Assembly: GCF_003149025.1 (NCBI RefSeq)
Contig: NZ_QGDV01000001.1
Location: forward strand, 62,001-126,000
Direction: 5' to 3'
Origin: Rathayibacter iranicus NCPPB 2253 = VKM Ac-1602
Lineage (GTDB): Bacteria; Actinomycetota; Actinomycetes; Actinomycetales; Microbacteriaceae
DNA: 64,000 nt
The stretch's first letter is position 1; every line of letters begins with the position of its first letter. The notes beneath the pieces were generated by a model that did not search any database, was not told the origin of the DNA, and saw only the letters and a program-made list of their open reading frames with translations. This document shows positions 32,462 through 42,895 of this stretch, piece after piece. The position numbers were made by a program, and so were the translations under genes.

Positions 32462-34849
32462 ATGACCGCCACACCGCTGGGCCGCATCCTGCGCGCCGTA
32501 CACCCGCGCCTCGCCGTCGTCTTCGCCGCGATCGCGCTCATCCCACTGATCTACGCGGGTCTGCTGACTTCGGCGAACTTTGATCCGACCCACCACCTCG
32601 ACACCGTGCCCGCCGCGATCGTCAACGAGGACGCTGGCGCGACCGCCTCCGACGGCTCGGCCCTTGCCCTCGGCAACGACCTGGCCGACGAGCTGACCGC
32701 CAGCACCTCCGAATCGAACTTCGCCTGGACCGCCGTTGGTGCTGACGAGGCGGCGCGCGAGCTGGCCTCGGGTGAGGTGTACGCCGTGCTGACGGTTCCC
32801 GTGGGGTTCTCTGCGGATGTCGCTTCGGTTGGCGGCGATGACCCGTCCGCTGCCGCGCAAGCGATGCTCTCGGTCAAGACAAACGATGGTGCCAACCTCA
32901 TCATCGGCACTATCGCGTCCACTATCGGCCGCACGGTCACGCAGACGCTCGACAAGCAGGTCGGCGAGACGTACTTGCAGAACGTCTACGTCGGCTTCAC
33001 CAGTGTGCACTCGAGCCTGGAGCAGGCGGCAGGCGGGGCAGGGCAGCTCGCGGACGGCGCCGACCGGGCTGCGGCGGGGTCCTCACAGCTCGTCGTCGGC
33101 CTCTCGCAGCTTCAGGACGGCACAGCGCAGCTCGCGACAGGTGCCACCGCTCTTCGCTCCGGTGCTGCCTCGGCGTCGGACGGAGCGGCGACCCTGTCCT
33201 CGGGGCTCCGGCGGATCGCCGACGGGACGGGCCAGCTGCCGCAGCAGGTGAGAGCCCTCGACTCCGGCGCCCGCACGGTCGCGTCCGGCGCGCAGCAGCT
33301 CGACAGCGGTGCGGCCGGCCTTGCCTCGGGAGCCGCGGACCTCGCGTCCGGAACCGCGGGACTGAAGGACGGCGCCGTCTCGGCGGCGACGGGAGCGCAG
33401 ACCCTCGCGACCGGTGCCGGCTCGGTGGCGGACGGCGCGCAGGCGGCACTCGGTGCGGCGCAGCAGCTCGCGGCCGGCGCGGGAATGCTCGCCGTAGGCA
33501 CCCCGGCTCTCGCGACCGGTGCCGCGGGAATCGACTCCGGCCTGGCCTCGCTCCTCGCCCGCTACGATTCGCTCACGGATGCGCAGCGCATCGCCGAACT
33601 GACCGCGCTCAAGCAGGGCGCCGCTGCCGTCGCCGGTGGAGCGTCCAAGCTCGATGCGGGGGCGCAGGCCCTCAGCGGCGGATCGACGGCCCTCGTCGAT
33701 GACGGGAGGTCCGGTCTGACGGTCCTCGCCGCGGGCGCCTCGTCGGTCTCAGGCGGAGCTGCCGACGTCGCGACCGGCGCGTCCGCGCTGGCGACGGGCG
33801 CCGCCGCCGCCGACGCTGGCACGCAGACGCTGTCGGCCGGCGCGCAAACGCTCGCCGGTGGCGCGGCGTCGCTGGACGGCGGTGCGGCGCAGCTCGCGGG
33901 CGGACTGGACACGTTCGCGAACGCGGTCGGCCCGCTCAGCGCCGGCATCGCCGATGCAGCCTCCGGCGCGGCGACCCTTTCTTCCGGGACGGCCGACGTC
34001 GCGACCGGCGCATCCGCGCTCGCCGACGGCGCCGCCTCCGCCGCCTCGGGAACCGCCGTCGCGGCCGACGGATCGCGTGACCTCACGAGCGGCATCGACT
34101 CCCTCGCCTCCGGATCGCGGGCCCTCGGCACGAAGCTGACCGACGGCGCGGCCGGCGTGCCCAGCTACACCGACGAGCAAGCGCGGGCGCTTAGCGCGGT
34201 CGCCGCGGCTCCGGTTGGCCTCGATGCGGAACGGCTGAACGGCGTGCCCTCGTACGGCTACGGGCTTGCTCCCTACTTCTTGGCCCTGGCGCTCTGGGTA
34301 GGGGCCCTCGCCTTCTACCTCATGAGCGCGCCGCTCAGCACCCGCCTCCTCGCCGAGCGCCGACCCGCCTGGGTCATCGCGCTACGGAGCTATCTGCCGG
34401 GCGCGCTGATGGCTCTCGCCCAGGGTGTGCTTGCCGCGCTGGTCCTCCGCTTCGGGGTGGGAGTCGAGGCCTCGAACCTGCCCGGGCTGATCGGGATCGC
34501 GGTCCTGACGAGCCTGACTTTCGTAGCCATCAACCAGGCGCTGATCGCACTGCTCGATGCGCCGGGCCGATTCCTGGCGCTACTGCTGATCGTGCTGCAG
34601 TTGTCCTCTGCCGGAGGAACGTACCCGGTCGAGACCGCGCCGGCCTTCTTCCAGGTGATCCACGGGGTGCTGCCGTTGACGTGGACAGTGGAGGCGTTCC
34701 GGTCGCTGATCGCGGGCGGGAGTATTGGGGTGGCGCACGCGGTGCTGGTGCTGCTGCTGTGGCTGGTCGGGGCGCTCGGGGTGACCGTGCTGGCGGCGGC
34801 GCGCCGCCGTCGCGGGCGCGCCCCGGCGCCGCTGCTCGAGGCGGCGTAA
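32462..34849 (+). CDS. YhgE/Pip domain membrane protein (ABC-2 permease-like exporter)
   Basis: 795 residues. An N-terminal helix ([20 protein letters not shown]) and the YhgE-type start ([31 protein letters not shown]) are followed by a long periplasmic region, residues 190-590, made of about 7-residue Ala/Gly/Ser-rich repeats such as [19 protein letters not shown]. Such repeats form long coiled rods. Five or six membrane helices close the protein ([20 protein letters not shown] onward). Family members include phage infection protein Pip and ESX-like secretion accessory proteins; here the TetR neighbour suggests export of a toxic compound. Function is inferred. Confidence 0.85.
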   Translation: MTATPLGRILRAVHPRLAVVFAAIALIPLIYAGLLTSANFDPTHHLDTVPAAIVNEDAGATASDGSALALGNDLADELTASTSESNFAWTAVGADEAARELASGEVYAVLTVPVGFSADVASVGGDDPSAAAQAMLSVKTNDGANLIIGTIASTIGRTVTQTLDKQVGETYLQNVYVGFTSVHSSLEQAAGGAGQLADGADRAAAGSSQLVVGLSQLQDGTAQLATGATALRSGAASASDGAATLSSGLRRIADGTGQLPQQVRALDSGARTVASGAQQLDSGAAGLASGAADLASGTAGLKDGAVSAATGAQTLATGAGSVADGAQAALGAAQQLAAGAGMLAVGTPALATGAAGIDSGLASLLARYDSLTDAQRIAELTALKQGAAAVAGGASKLDAGAQALSGGSTALVDDGRSGLTVLAAGASSVSGGAADVATGASALATGAAAADAGTQTLSAGAQTLAGGAASLDGGAAQLAGGLDTFANAVGPLSAGIADAASGAATLSSGTADVATGASALADGAASAASGTAVAADGSRDLTSGIDSLASGSRALGTKLTDGAAGVPSYTDEQARALSAVAAAPVGLDAERLNGVPSYGYGLAPYFLALALWVGALAFYLMSAPLSTRLLAERRPAWVIALRSYLPGALMALAQGVLAALVLRFGVGVEASNLPGLIGIAVLTSLTFVAINQALIALLDAPGRFLALLLIVLQLSSAGGTYPVETAPAFFQVIHGVLPLTWTVEAFRSLIAGGSIGVAHAVLVLLLWLVGALGVTVLAAARRRRGRAPAPLLEAA

Positions 34850-34878
34850 CGCGCGTGCGCGTGCGCGTGCTCCGCGAA

Positions 34879-34926
34879 TGTCCAAAAGTTGTCGCACTCG
34901 ACGCCGAACGCGACAACTTTTGGACA
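34879..34926. repeat. perfect 17-bp inverted repeat between YhgE-type gene and ftsH
   Basis: tgtccaaaagttgtcgc (34879-34895) and its exact complement gcgacaacttttggaca (34910-34926) enclose a 14-base loop. It lies 30 bases after the YhgE stop. It may act as a terminator, but perfect symmetry without a T-tract suits a dispersed palindromic element as well. Confidence 0.8.
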
Positions 34927-35090
34927 GTGGGGGTGGTGCGGGGACTGCAGGTCCTGGAGGGACGCGTGCGCCACAGCGGATGCGCGTTCGGCCCACGGCG
35001 AACGCGTGGGTGCCGTCCAGAGTGCGGGAGGTAGCCTGTCACTCACATTTCCTCGTCAGAAAGGTGCCGGGTGTCGCACCCGCAACAAGC

Positions 35091-37106
<2,016 letters not shown>

Positions 37107-37113
37107 CGCGCGC

Positions 37114-37704
37114 GTGCCCGTCGACAAGGCGCGCATCGAGGCGGCCGTCACCGAGATCCTTGCGGCCATCGGGGAGAACCCTGGCCGTGAGGGTCTGGTA
37201 GCGACGCCCCGCCGGGTTGCCGCGGCATACGAGGAGTTCTTCACCGACTTCGACACCGATGCCGCTGCCCAGCTGACCGAGACGTTCGCGGTCGTGGAGG
37301 ACGGCCAGGAGGCGCCGCTCCAGCAGACAATCATCGTGCGTGATCTCGTTTTCCGCTCCGTGTGCGAGCACCATTTGCTGCCGTTCGTGGGCGTGGTGCA
37401 CATCGCCTACCGGCCGCAGGAGCGGGTCGTCGGGCTCGGACGGCTGCCGCGCGTGGTCGACACGGTCGCCTCGCGACCGCAGATCCAGGAGCGGCTCACC
37501 GAGCAGATTGCCGATGCGCTCGATGATGGCCTCGCCCCGGAGGGCGTGCTGGTGGTCGTCGACGCCGAGCACGGCTGCGTTCGGATGCGCGGACCCCGGC
37601 AAGCCGCCAGTTCGACGGTGACGGTCGCGGCTCGGGGCAGCCTCGCCGAGACGGCCGCCCGCGCCGAGATCATCGCGCTGATCGGCGCCGCACGGGGGCG
37701 ATGA
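37114..37704 (+). CDS. folE: GTP cyclohydrolase I
   Basis: 196 residues from GTG 37114, 7 bases after ftsH. Converts GTP to dihydroneopterin triphosphate, the first step of folate synthesis. Motifs: ATPRRVAAAYEEFFTDFD, VRDLVFRSVCEHHLLPFVG (zinc Cys and His), HIAYRPQERVVGLGRLPRVV and AEHGCVRMRGPRQ with the second zinc Cys. It differs from the common EHLCM form in this last motif but keeps the ligand. Confidence 0.95.
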   Translation: MPVDKARIEAAVTEILAAIGENPGREGLVATPRRVAAAYEEFFTDFDTDAAAQLTETFAVVEDGQEAPLQQTIIVRDLVFRSVCEHHLLPFVGVVHIAYRPQERVVGLGRLPRVVDTVASRPQIQERLTEQIADALDDGLAPEGVLVVVDAEHGCVRMRGPRQAASSTVTVAARGSLAETAARAEIIALIGAARGR

Positions 37705-37705
37705 C

Positions 37706-38566
37706 ATGGCCTTCTCCGTCGTGGACCTCGCTCCGGGCGACCGCAGCGCGCTTGTCGGGATCCTCAATGTCACTCCGGACTCGTTCAGCGACGGTGGCCG
37801 GTGGGTTTCGGTCGATGACGCCGTCCGCCATGGTCTCGCGATGACCCGCGCGTCCGGCGAGGGGCCGGCTTCCTTCGGCGCCGATCTGGTCGACGTCGGC
37901 GGCGAGAGCACCCGCCCCGGTGCCGCCCGCGTCGACCCCGCCGCCGAGCAGACGCGAGTGCTGCCCGTCGTGCGCGCGCTCGCGGCGGAGGGCGTCCGGG
38001 TCAGCATCGACACGATGAGCGCGGAGACCGCCGGCGCCGCCCTGGACGCGGGTGCCGTCGTCGTCAACGATGTCTCGGGTGGGCTCGCGGACCCGGCCAT
38101 GCTGCCGCTGATCGCCGAGCGCGGAGCGGTCTATATCGCGATGCACTGGCGCGGGCACAGTGCGGGCATGAACGCCCTCGCCGAGTACGGCGACGTCGTG
38201 GTGGAGGTGCGCGACGAGCTCGAGCGCCGCGTCGATGCCGCTCGCGCAGCCGGGATCCGTGACGACCGCCTCGTGCTCGATCCGGGCCTCGGCTTTGCCA
38301 AGAATGGCGGGCACGACTGGGCGCTGCTGGCCCGGCTCGGCGCGATTCGCTCGCTCGGATTCCCAGTGCTCGTTGGGCACTCGCGCAAGCGCTTCCTCGC
38401 CCCATTCGCGCTCGCCGGCGCCCCGGCCACCGAGCGCGACGACGTGACGGCGATGCTGAGCCTCGTCGCAGCCGAGCGGGGCGCCTGGGGCGTGCGGGTG
38501 CATGACGTCCGCTCGAGCGCCCGGGCTCTCGCGCTCGCCGCCCGACTCCAGGAGGAGACCCCGTGA
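37706..38566 (+). CDS. folP: dihydropteroate synthase
   Basis: 286 residues. Joins 6-hydroxymethyl-dihydropterin diphosphate with p-aminobenzoate. Signatures: VGILNVTPDSFSDGGRW, LVDVGGESTRPGAARV, VSIDTMSAETAGAALDAGAV, VNDVSGG, RLVLDPGLGFAKNGGHDW and LVGHSRKRFL. ATG 37706 follows the folE stop by one base, and its own stop overlaps folB as GTGA. Confidence 0.96.
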   Translation: MAFSVVDLAPGDRSALVGILNVTPDSFSDGGRWVSVDDAVRHGLAMTRASGEGPASFGADLVDVGGESTRPGAARVDPAAEQTRVLPVVRALAAEGVRVSIDTMSAETAGAALDAGAVVVNDVSGGLADPAMLPLIAERGAVYIAMHWRGHSAGMNALAEYGDVVVEVRDELERRVDAARAAGIRDDRLVLDPGLGFAKNGGHDWALLARLGAIRSLGFPVLVGHSRKRFLAPFALAGAPATERDDVTAMLSLVAAERGAWGVRVHDVRSSARALALAARLQEETP

Positions 38567-38955
38567 CCGCGCTCGATCCCGCCACCCTCGCACTGCGCGA
38601 CTCCATTACCCTCACCGGCCTCCGTGTGCGCGCGCATCACGGAGTCTTCGATTTCGAGCGGGAGAACGGGCAGGACTTCGTGATTGATGCGACGGTCTGG
38701 CTCGACACGTCCGCCGCGGCCGGCGGAGACACTCTGGCCGAGACAGTGCATTACGGCGAGCTCGCGATCGCGCTGGCCGACGCCGTCACTCGCGATCCGG
38801 TCGACCTGATCGAGACGCTGGCGGAGCGCCTCGCCGGGGTGGCCCTCGGCTTCGACGCGGCAGACATCGTCCGCATTACCGTGCACAAGCCCGATGCGCC
38901 GATCCCGCTGCCCTTCGAGGACGTCTCCGTGCAGATCACCAGGACCCGCTCGTGA
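38563..38955 (+). CDS. folB: dihydroneopterin aldolase
   Basis: 130 residues from GTG 38563. Cleaves dihydroneopterin to 6-hydroxymethyl-dihydropterin and glycolaldehyde. Seen in ITLTGLRVRAHHGVFDFERE, GQDFVIDATVWLDT, the HYGEL motif (VHYGELAIALAD), LIETLAERLAG and RITVHKPDAPIPLPFEDVSV. Overlaps both neighbours by 4 bases. Confidence 0.95.
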   Translation: MTALDPATLALRDSITLTGLRVRAHHGVFDFERENGQDFVIDATVWLDTSAAAGGDTLAETVHYGELAIALADAVTRDPVDLIETLAERLAGVALGFDAADIVRITVHKPDAPIPLPFEDVSVQITRTRS

Positions 38956-39548
38956 GGCCGCGGCAGGAGCGGATCCGTCCGGTGCGGCACGTGGTGCTGG
39001 CGCTGGGGAGCAACCTCGGCGATCGCCTCGCGCATCTCGAGGACGCGCTGCGCTCCCTCGCGACGACGCCGGGGCTGCGGATCGAGGCGGTGTCGAAGGT
39101 GGTCGAGTCGCCGGCGTGGACGCCCGAGGGCATCGACGAGGCGGCTGGCGACTACCTCAATGCGGTGGTCACGGGATCGACGACGCTGGAGCCCGAGGAC
39201 TTGCTCGCGGCGACGATGGCGATCGAGGTGGCGGGTGGGCGGATCCGCGGCACTGGCGAGGAACGCTGGGGTGACCGCACTCTCGACATCGACCTGATCG
39301 CGATCGGAGGTGTGCTCCGCGACGACGCGCACCTCACCGTGCCGCACCCGCGGGCGGCCGAACGTGCCTTCGTGCTCGAGCCCTGGCTCGACGTCGAGCC
39401 GAATGCGGTACTGCCGGGAGCCGGGCCGGTGGCGGAGTTGCGCGCGCGGGCAGTGGATCGCGTGGCCGACCACGTCGCTGCGCTGACCTGGCCGGCGCTG
39501 ACTCGGCCGGCCCATCCCTCTGTAGACCCCGAGAGCAGGACCCCGTGA
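38952..39548 (+). CDS. folK: 2-amino-4-hydroxy-6-hydroxymethyldihydropteridine pyrophosphokinase
   Basis: 198 residues from GTG 38952. Activates the pterin with pyrophosphate from ATP before folP. LALGSNLGDRLAHLEDAL, SKVVESPAWTP, YLNAVVTGSTTLEPEDLLAA and the catalytic RWGDRTLDIDLIAIGG with PHPRAAERAFVLEPW are the HPPK signatures. The C-terminus has about 25 extra residues (WPALTRPAHPSVDPESRTP). Overlaps the next gene as GTGA. Confidence 0.95.
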   Translation: MRPRQERIRPVRHVVLALGSNLGDRLAHLEDALRSLATTPGLRIEAVSKVVESPAWTPEGIDEAAGDYLNAVVTGSTTLEPEDLLAATMAIEVAGGRIRGTGEERWGDRTLDIDLIAIGGVLRDDAHLTVPHPRAAERAFVLEPWLDVEPNAVLPGAGPVAELRARAVDRVADHVAALTWPALTRPAHPSVDPESRTP

Positions 39549-40018
39549 GGCGCACCCGCATCAGCACTCTGCTCGGCCTTGCCCTGGCCGGAGCCGTGGC
39601 CGGCTTCCTCTTTGACCTCGCCATCGCCGCCGCGGGACACCCTGTGCTCATCCCTCCGCTGACCGTCCCGCTCACTCTCGTCGTGGTGGCGGCCCTCGTG
39701 CTCGGCTTCGCGATCCCGATCCACCGGGCGACCACGGGCACGCTGCACCGTCCGATCGACCCGTTCCGTGCGATGCGCGTCGTGCTGCTCGCGAAGGCGT
39801 CCAGCCACGTCGGCGCGCTGCTGCTCGGAGCCTCGGGCGGCATCCTCGTCTACCTCCTGAGCCGGGCGATCCCTTCGCTAGGCTCCGTGTGGCAGGACGT
39901 CGCGACCATCGTGGGCGCGATCGTTGTGCTGGTGGCCGGTTTGATCGCCGAGCACCTCTGCACCATCCCGCCGAGCGACGACGACGACAGCGCCGTCGGC
40001 GAGGTGAACCACGCCTAA
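39545..40018 (+). CDS. DUF3180 domain-containing membrane protein
   Basis: 157 residues from GTG 39545, with four hydrophobic segments (LLGLALAGAVAGFLFDLAIA; LTVPLTLVVVAALVLGFAIP; HVGALLLGASGGILVYLLSR; VATIVGAIVVLVAGLIAEHL) and an acidic end PPSDDDDSAVGEVNHA. DUF3180 proteins sit after folK in many actinobacteria. The segment FRAMRVVLLAKASSHVGALL is the conserved core, from memory. Function unknown. Confidence 0.85.
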   Translation: MRRTRISTLLGLALAGAVAGFLFDLAIAAAGHPVLIPPLTVPLTLVVVAALVLGFAIPIHRATTGTLHRPIDPFRAMRVVLLAKASSHVGALLLGASGGILVYLLSRAIPSLGSVWQDVATIVGAIVVLVAGLIAEHLCTIPPSDDDDSAVGEVNHA

Positions 40019-40058
40019 CGCCGACGCCCGCTCACAGGCGGGCAGGGAGGACGACGCC

Positions 40059-40595
40059 ATGCCCGCTGAGTCCGAGGATGCGGTGTTGCCGACCCGTCGC
40101 GACGCGATCGGGCGCAGCCGGGACCGCCTCGAGGTCGCGGGGGAGTGGCGGCGCGTCTCGCCGAAGTACATCGCGGTCGAGGTCGTTTCGGCCGTGGTGT
40201 CCAGCGTGCTGCTGCTCGCTGCGCCCGTCGTGCTGCTGCTGATCGGCGTCTCGTGGGCGTGGATCCTGGTGCTCGCGGCCGCGGCCCTCGCGGTGACTCT
40301 CCTGATCGTGGCGCCTCGCCGGGCGCACGCCTACGGCTACCTCTTACGGCAGGACGACCTGCTCTTTCGTCGCGGCATCATGTTCCAGCGTTTCGTATCG
40401 GTGCCGTACGGCCGGATGCAGCTCATCGACGTCAATCGCGGGCCGCTCGCCCGGGCGCTCGGCCTCGCCGACCTCCGCTTCGTCACCGCCGCCGCGGCGA
40501 CCGGCGTCAGCATCCCCGGTCTGGCCGAGAGCGATGCGGAGGAGCTACGCGACCGCCTCGTCGCGCTCGCCGAGTCGCGCCGGGCGGGTCTGTGA
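40059..40595 (+). CDS. PH domain-containing membrane protein (bPH2/DUF304)
   Basis: 178 residues. Basic/acidic N-terminus, then paired helices (AVVSSVLLLAAPVVLLLIGV and WILVLAAAALAVTLLIVAPR) and a C-terminal bacterial PH domain: YLLRQDDLLFRRGIMFQRFV, SVPYGRMQLIDVNRGPLARA, LGLADLRFVTAAAATG. Together with the next gene it corresponds to the YdbS/YdbT pair of Gram-positive bacteria. Stop overlaps the next start (GTGA). Confidence 0.85.
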   Translation: MPAESEDAVLPTRRDAIGRSRDRLEVAGEWRRVSPKYIAVEVVSAVVSSVLLLAAPVVLLLIGVSWAWILVLAAAALAVTLLIVAPRRAHAYGYLLRQDDLLFRRGIMFQRFVSVPYGRMQLIDVNRGPLARALGLADLRFVTAAAATGVSIPGLAESDAEELRDRLVALAESRRAGL

Positions 40596-42175
40596 CCGAG
40601 TTGCGCGCCGTCGAGACGGACCTCGCCGATGGTGACTGGCACCGCCTCCATCCCGCCACGCCCGTCCTTAAGGGTGGAATCGGCCTGCTGGTCGTGCTCG
40701 GAATCATCGTCACCAATCTCCGCGAGCGCCTGGTCGAACTCTTCCTGCCCGGCCCCGAGGGTCTCGCGAGTGGCGACCCGGTCGACGTGCTCGTACGCCG
40801 CGGTCTCGTTGGCTGGGCGCTGCTCGCGGTGGCGGTCGGCCTCGCGGTGGCCGTCTTCGCGTTCTGGTTGTCCTGGCGGATGCACACCTTCCGCATCACA
40901 GACGAGGTCGTCGAGGTGCGCTCGGGCGTGCTCTTTCGCACCAACCGGAGGGCACGACTCGATCGTATCCAGGGCATCGCGGTGCAGCGTCCGCTCGTCG
41001 CGCGACTCTTCGGCGCGGCGAAGCTCGAGGTGAGCGTCGCTGGGCAAGACGCGAATGTGCAGCTCTCGTACCTCGGCTCGCGGCTGGTCGACGCTCTGCG
41101 CCGCGACATCCTGCGCCTGGCGTCAGGGGTGCGCGAGCGGGAGGCGGCGGTTGGGGGCGAGGGTCAGCCCGGCGGGTTCCTCGCGCGGCGACTCGAGGAG
41201 TTCGGCGAGCCGGTGAACGACGCGCCGCCCGAGTCGGTCGTGTCGATCCCGCCGGGCAGGCTGCTCGGGTCGCTGGTATTCAGCGGATTCACGCTGTTCC
41301 TCGCCGTCGCGGTCCTCGCCGTCGTGTTCGTCGCCGCCTACGGCTCGCCGATCGTGCTCGTCGCGATCCTGCCTGGCCTCATCGGCTCGGGCAGTTATTA
41401 CCTCCGCCAGTTCGTGCGCTCCCTCCGCTACTCCATCGCCGCGACCCCCGACGGCGTGCGCGTCGGCTACGGCGTGCTCTCGACCAGCAGCGACACACTG
41501 CCACCCGGGCGGATCCACGCGGTCGAGATCTCGCAGCCACTTCTCTGGCGGCCCTTCGGCTGGTGGCGGGTCAGGATCGACCGTGCCGGCCACGCCGCAT
41601 CCCGCGGGGCGAACGGCGAGCCGAACACGACGATCCTCCCCGTCGGCGATCTCGCGGCGGTGGAGCGCGTGCTCGGCCTGCTGCTGCCCGGCACCAGCGA
41701 GGGAGCGGAGTCGACCCCGGTCGGCGACGCGCTGCGGCACCGCGACGCCGAAGGATTCACGCGGGCGCCCCGGTCAGCGGTGTGGCTCCGGCCGTTCTCG
41801 TTCCACAGAACGGGCTACCGGCTGACGGACGATGTCGCGATCCTGCGCAGCGGGGCGGTGTGGCGGCGGGTCGCGGTGGTGCCGCTCGCTCGCATGCAGA
41901 GCATCGGTGTCCAACAGGGGCCGCTCCAGCGCCTGCTCGGGCTGGCTTCGGCACACGTGCACACGGTTGCCGGCCCCGTCACTCCCACCGTGCCGGTGAT
42001 GAGCGCTGCCGACGGAACGGCCCTCTTCGAGCGGCTTGCGAGTGCGGGCGTTCGGGCGGCGGCGCGGGATGCCAGTCATCTGTGGGGCCGGCGGGCGCAG
42101 CCCAGCCTGCCGATCGCGGCGACAGCGCAGGCCGCAACGACCTGGCCCGCTCCGAAGGGGGACCCGTATGCCTGA
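40592..42175 (+). CDS. large PH domain-containing membrane protein (YdbT-like)
   Basis: 527 residues from GTG 40592 with three PH-type repeats (DUF304), each preceded by membrane helices. They read HTFRITDEVVEVRSGVLFRT, NRRARLDRIQGIAVQRPLVA near residue 110; YSIAATPDGVRVGYGVLST near 290; and GYRLTDDVAILRSGAVWRRV, AVVPLARMQSIGVQQGPLQ near 410. Loops are Gly/Ala/Arg-rich. In Bacillus the related YdbS/YdbT pair is linked to protection from antimicrobial peptides, from memory. That would be notable next to a lantibiotic island but is not evidence by itself. Confidence 0.83.
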   Translation: MTELRAVETDLADGDWHRLHPATPVLKGGIGLLVVLGIIVTNLRERLVELFLPGPEGLASGDPVDVLVRRGLVGWALLAVAVGLAVAVFAFWLSWRMHTFRITDEVVEVRSGVLFRTNRRARLDRIQGIAVQRPLVARLFGAAKLEVSVAGQDANVQLSYLGSRLVDALRRDILRLASGVREREAAVGGEGQPGGFLARRLEEFGEPVNDAPPESVVSIPPGRLLGSLVFSGFTLFLAVAVLAVVFVAAYGSPIVLVAILPGLIGSGSYYLRQFVRSLRYSIAATPDGVRVGYGVLSTSSDTLPPGRIHAVEISQPLLWRPFGWWRVRIDRAGHAASRGANGEPNTTILPVGDLAAVERVLGLLLPGTSEGAESTPVGDALRHRDAEGFTRAPRSAVWLRPFSFHRTGYRLTDDVAILRSGAVWRRVAVVPLARMQSIGVQQGPLQRLLGLASAHVHTVAGPVTPTVPVMSAADGTALFERLASAGVRAAARDASHLWGRRAQPSLPIAATAQAATTWPAPKGDPYA

Positions 42176-42860
42176 CAGTCGCCGCGATGGACGCCTCGGT
42201 GTCGGCCTCATCGGAGCCGGCCGTGTCGGTCCGGTGCTCGGTGCGGCGCTCGCCGGTGCCGGCCACGCCGTGATCGGGGTCGCGACCACGAGCGAGGACG
42301 GGCGGGAGCGCGCCGACGCGCTGCTCCCGGGGGTGCCGATACTCCCGATCCCGGACCTCGTGGAGCGCAGCGAGCTGGTGATCGTCGCTGTCCCCGGGAG
42401 CGAGATCGCGGCGCTCGTCTCGGGCCTCGCAGCGACCGGCGCGTGGCAGCCTGGACAGCTCGTGGTGCACACGGCGCCCGAGCACGGCTATGGCGTGCTG
42501 GCTTCCGCTCTCGCGTCGGGAGTCATCCCGCTCGCCGTGCATCCCGCGATGGCGTTCACCGGTACGAGCCTGGACCTCGCCCGGCTCGCCGAGACCTACT
42601 TCGCGGTGTCGGCGCCCGGCCCGGTGTTGCCGATTGCGCAGGCGCTTGTCGTCGAGATGGGCGGAGAGCCGGTCACCGTGGCAGAGACGGATCGCGCCGC
42701 GTACGCCGAGGCAGTCTCGACCGCGACCACGTTCTCGACGGCCATCGTCGACCAAGCCGCCGGCCTGCTGGCGGGCATCGGTATCGAGAAACCGGGCTTT
42801 TTCCTCTCGAGTCTGGTCCGCTCCTCGGTCGACGACGCCCTGCGCCGCGCGTCCGGTTGA
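42168..42860 (+). CDS. Rossmann-like and DUF2520 domain protein
   Basis: 230 residues from ATG 42168 (overlaps the previous gene by 8 bases). The NAD(P)-binding start LGVGLIGAGRVGPVLGAALA is followed by LVIVAVPGSEIAALV, LVVHTAPEHGYGVL, PLAVHPAMAFTG and a helical DUF2520 domain (residues 120-230). These proteins resemble ketopantoate or F420-type reductases and normally lie directly before panC. Here panC is displaced by 9.8 kb of lanthipeptide genes. Last gene of the conserved run before the island. Confidence 0.85.
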   Translation: MPDSRRDGRLGVGLIGAGRVGPVLGAALAGAGHAVIGVATTSEDGRERADALLPGVPILPIPDLVERSELVIVAVPGSEIAALVSGLAATGAWQPGQLVVHTAPEHGYGVLASALASGVIPLAVHPAMAFTGTSLDLARLAETYFAVSAPGPVLPIAQALVVEMGGEPVTVAETDRAAYAEAVSTATTFSTAIVDQAAGLLAGIGIEKPGFFLSSLVRSSVDDALRRASG

Positions 42861-42895
42861 CGCTGGTGTCTCACACCGCGGTGTTCGTGCACGGC

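Noticed and set aside
40059-42175. YdbS/YdbT-like PH proteins as part of the lantibiotic immunity system
   Set aside because: They belong to the conserved folate-panC gene run found without lantibiotic genes, so adjacency is not evidence of a joint role.
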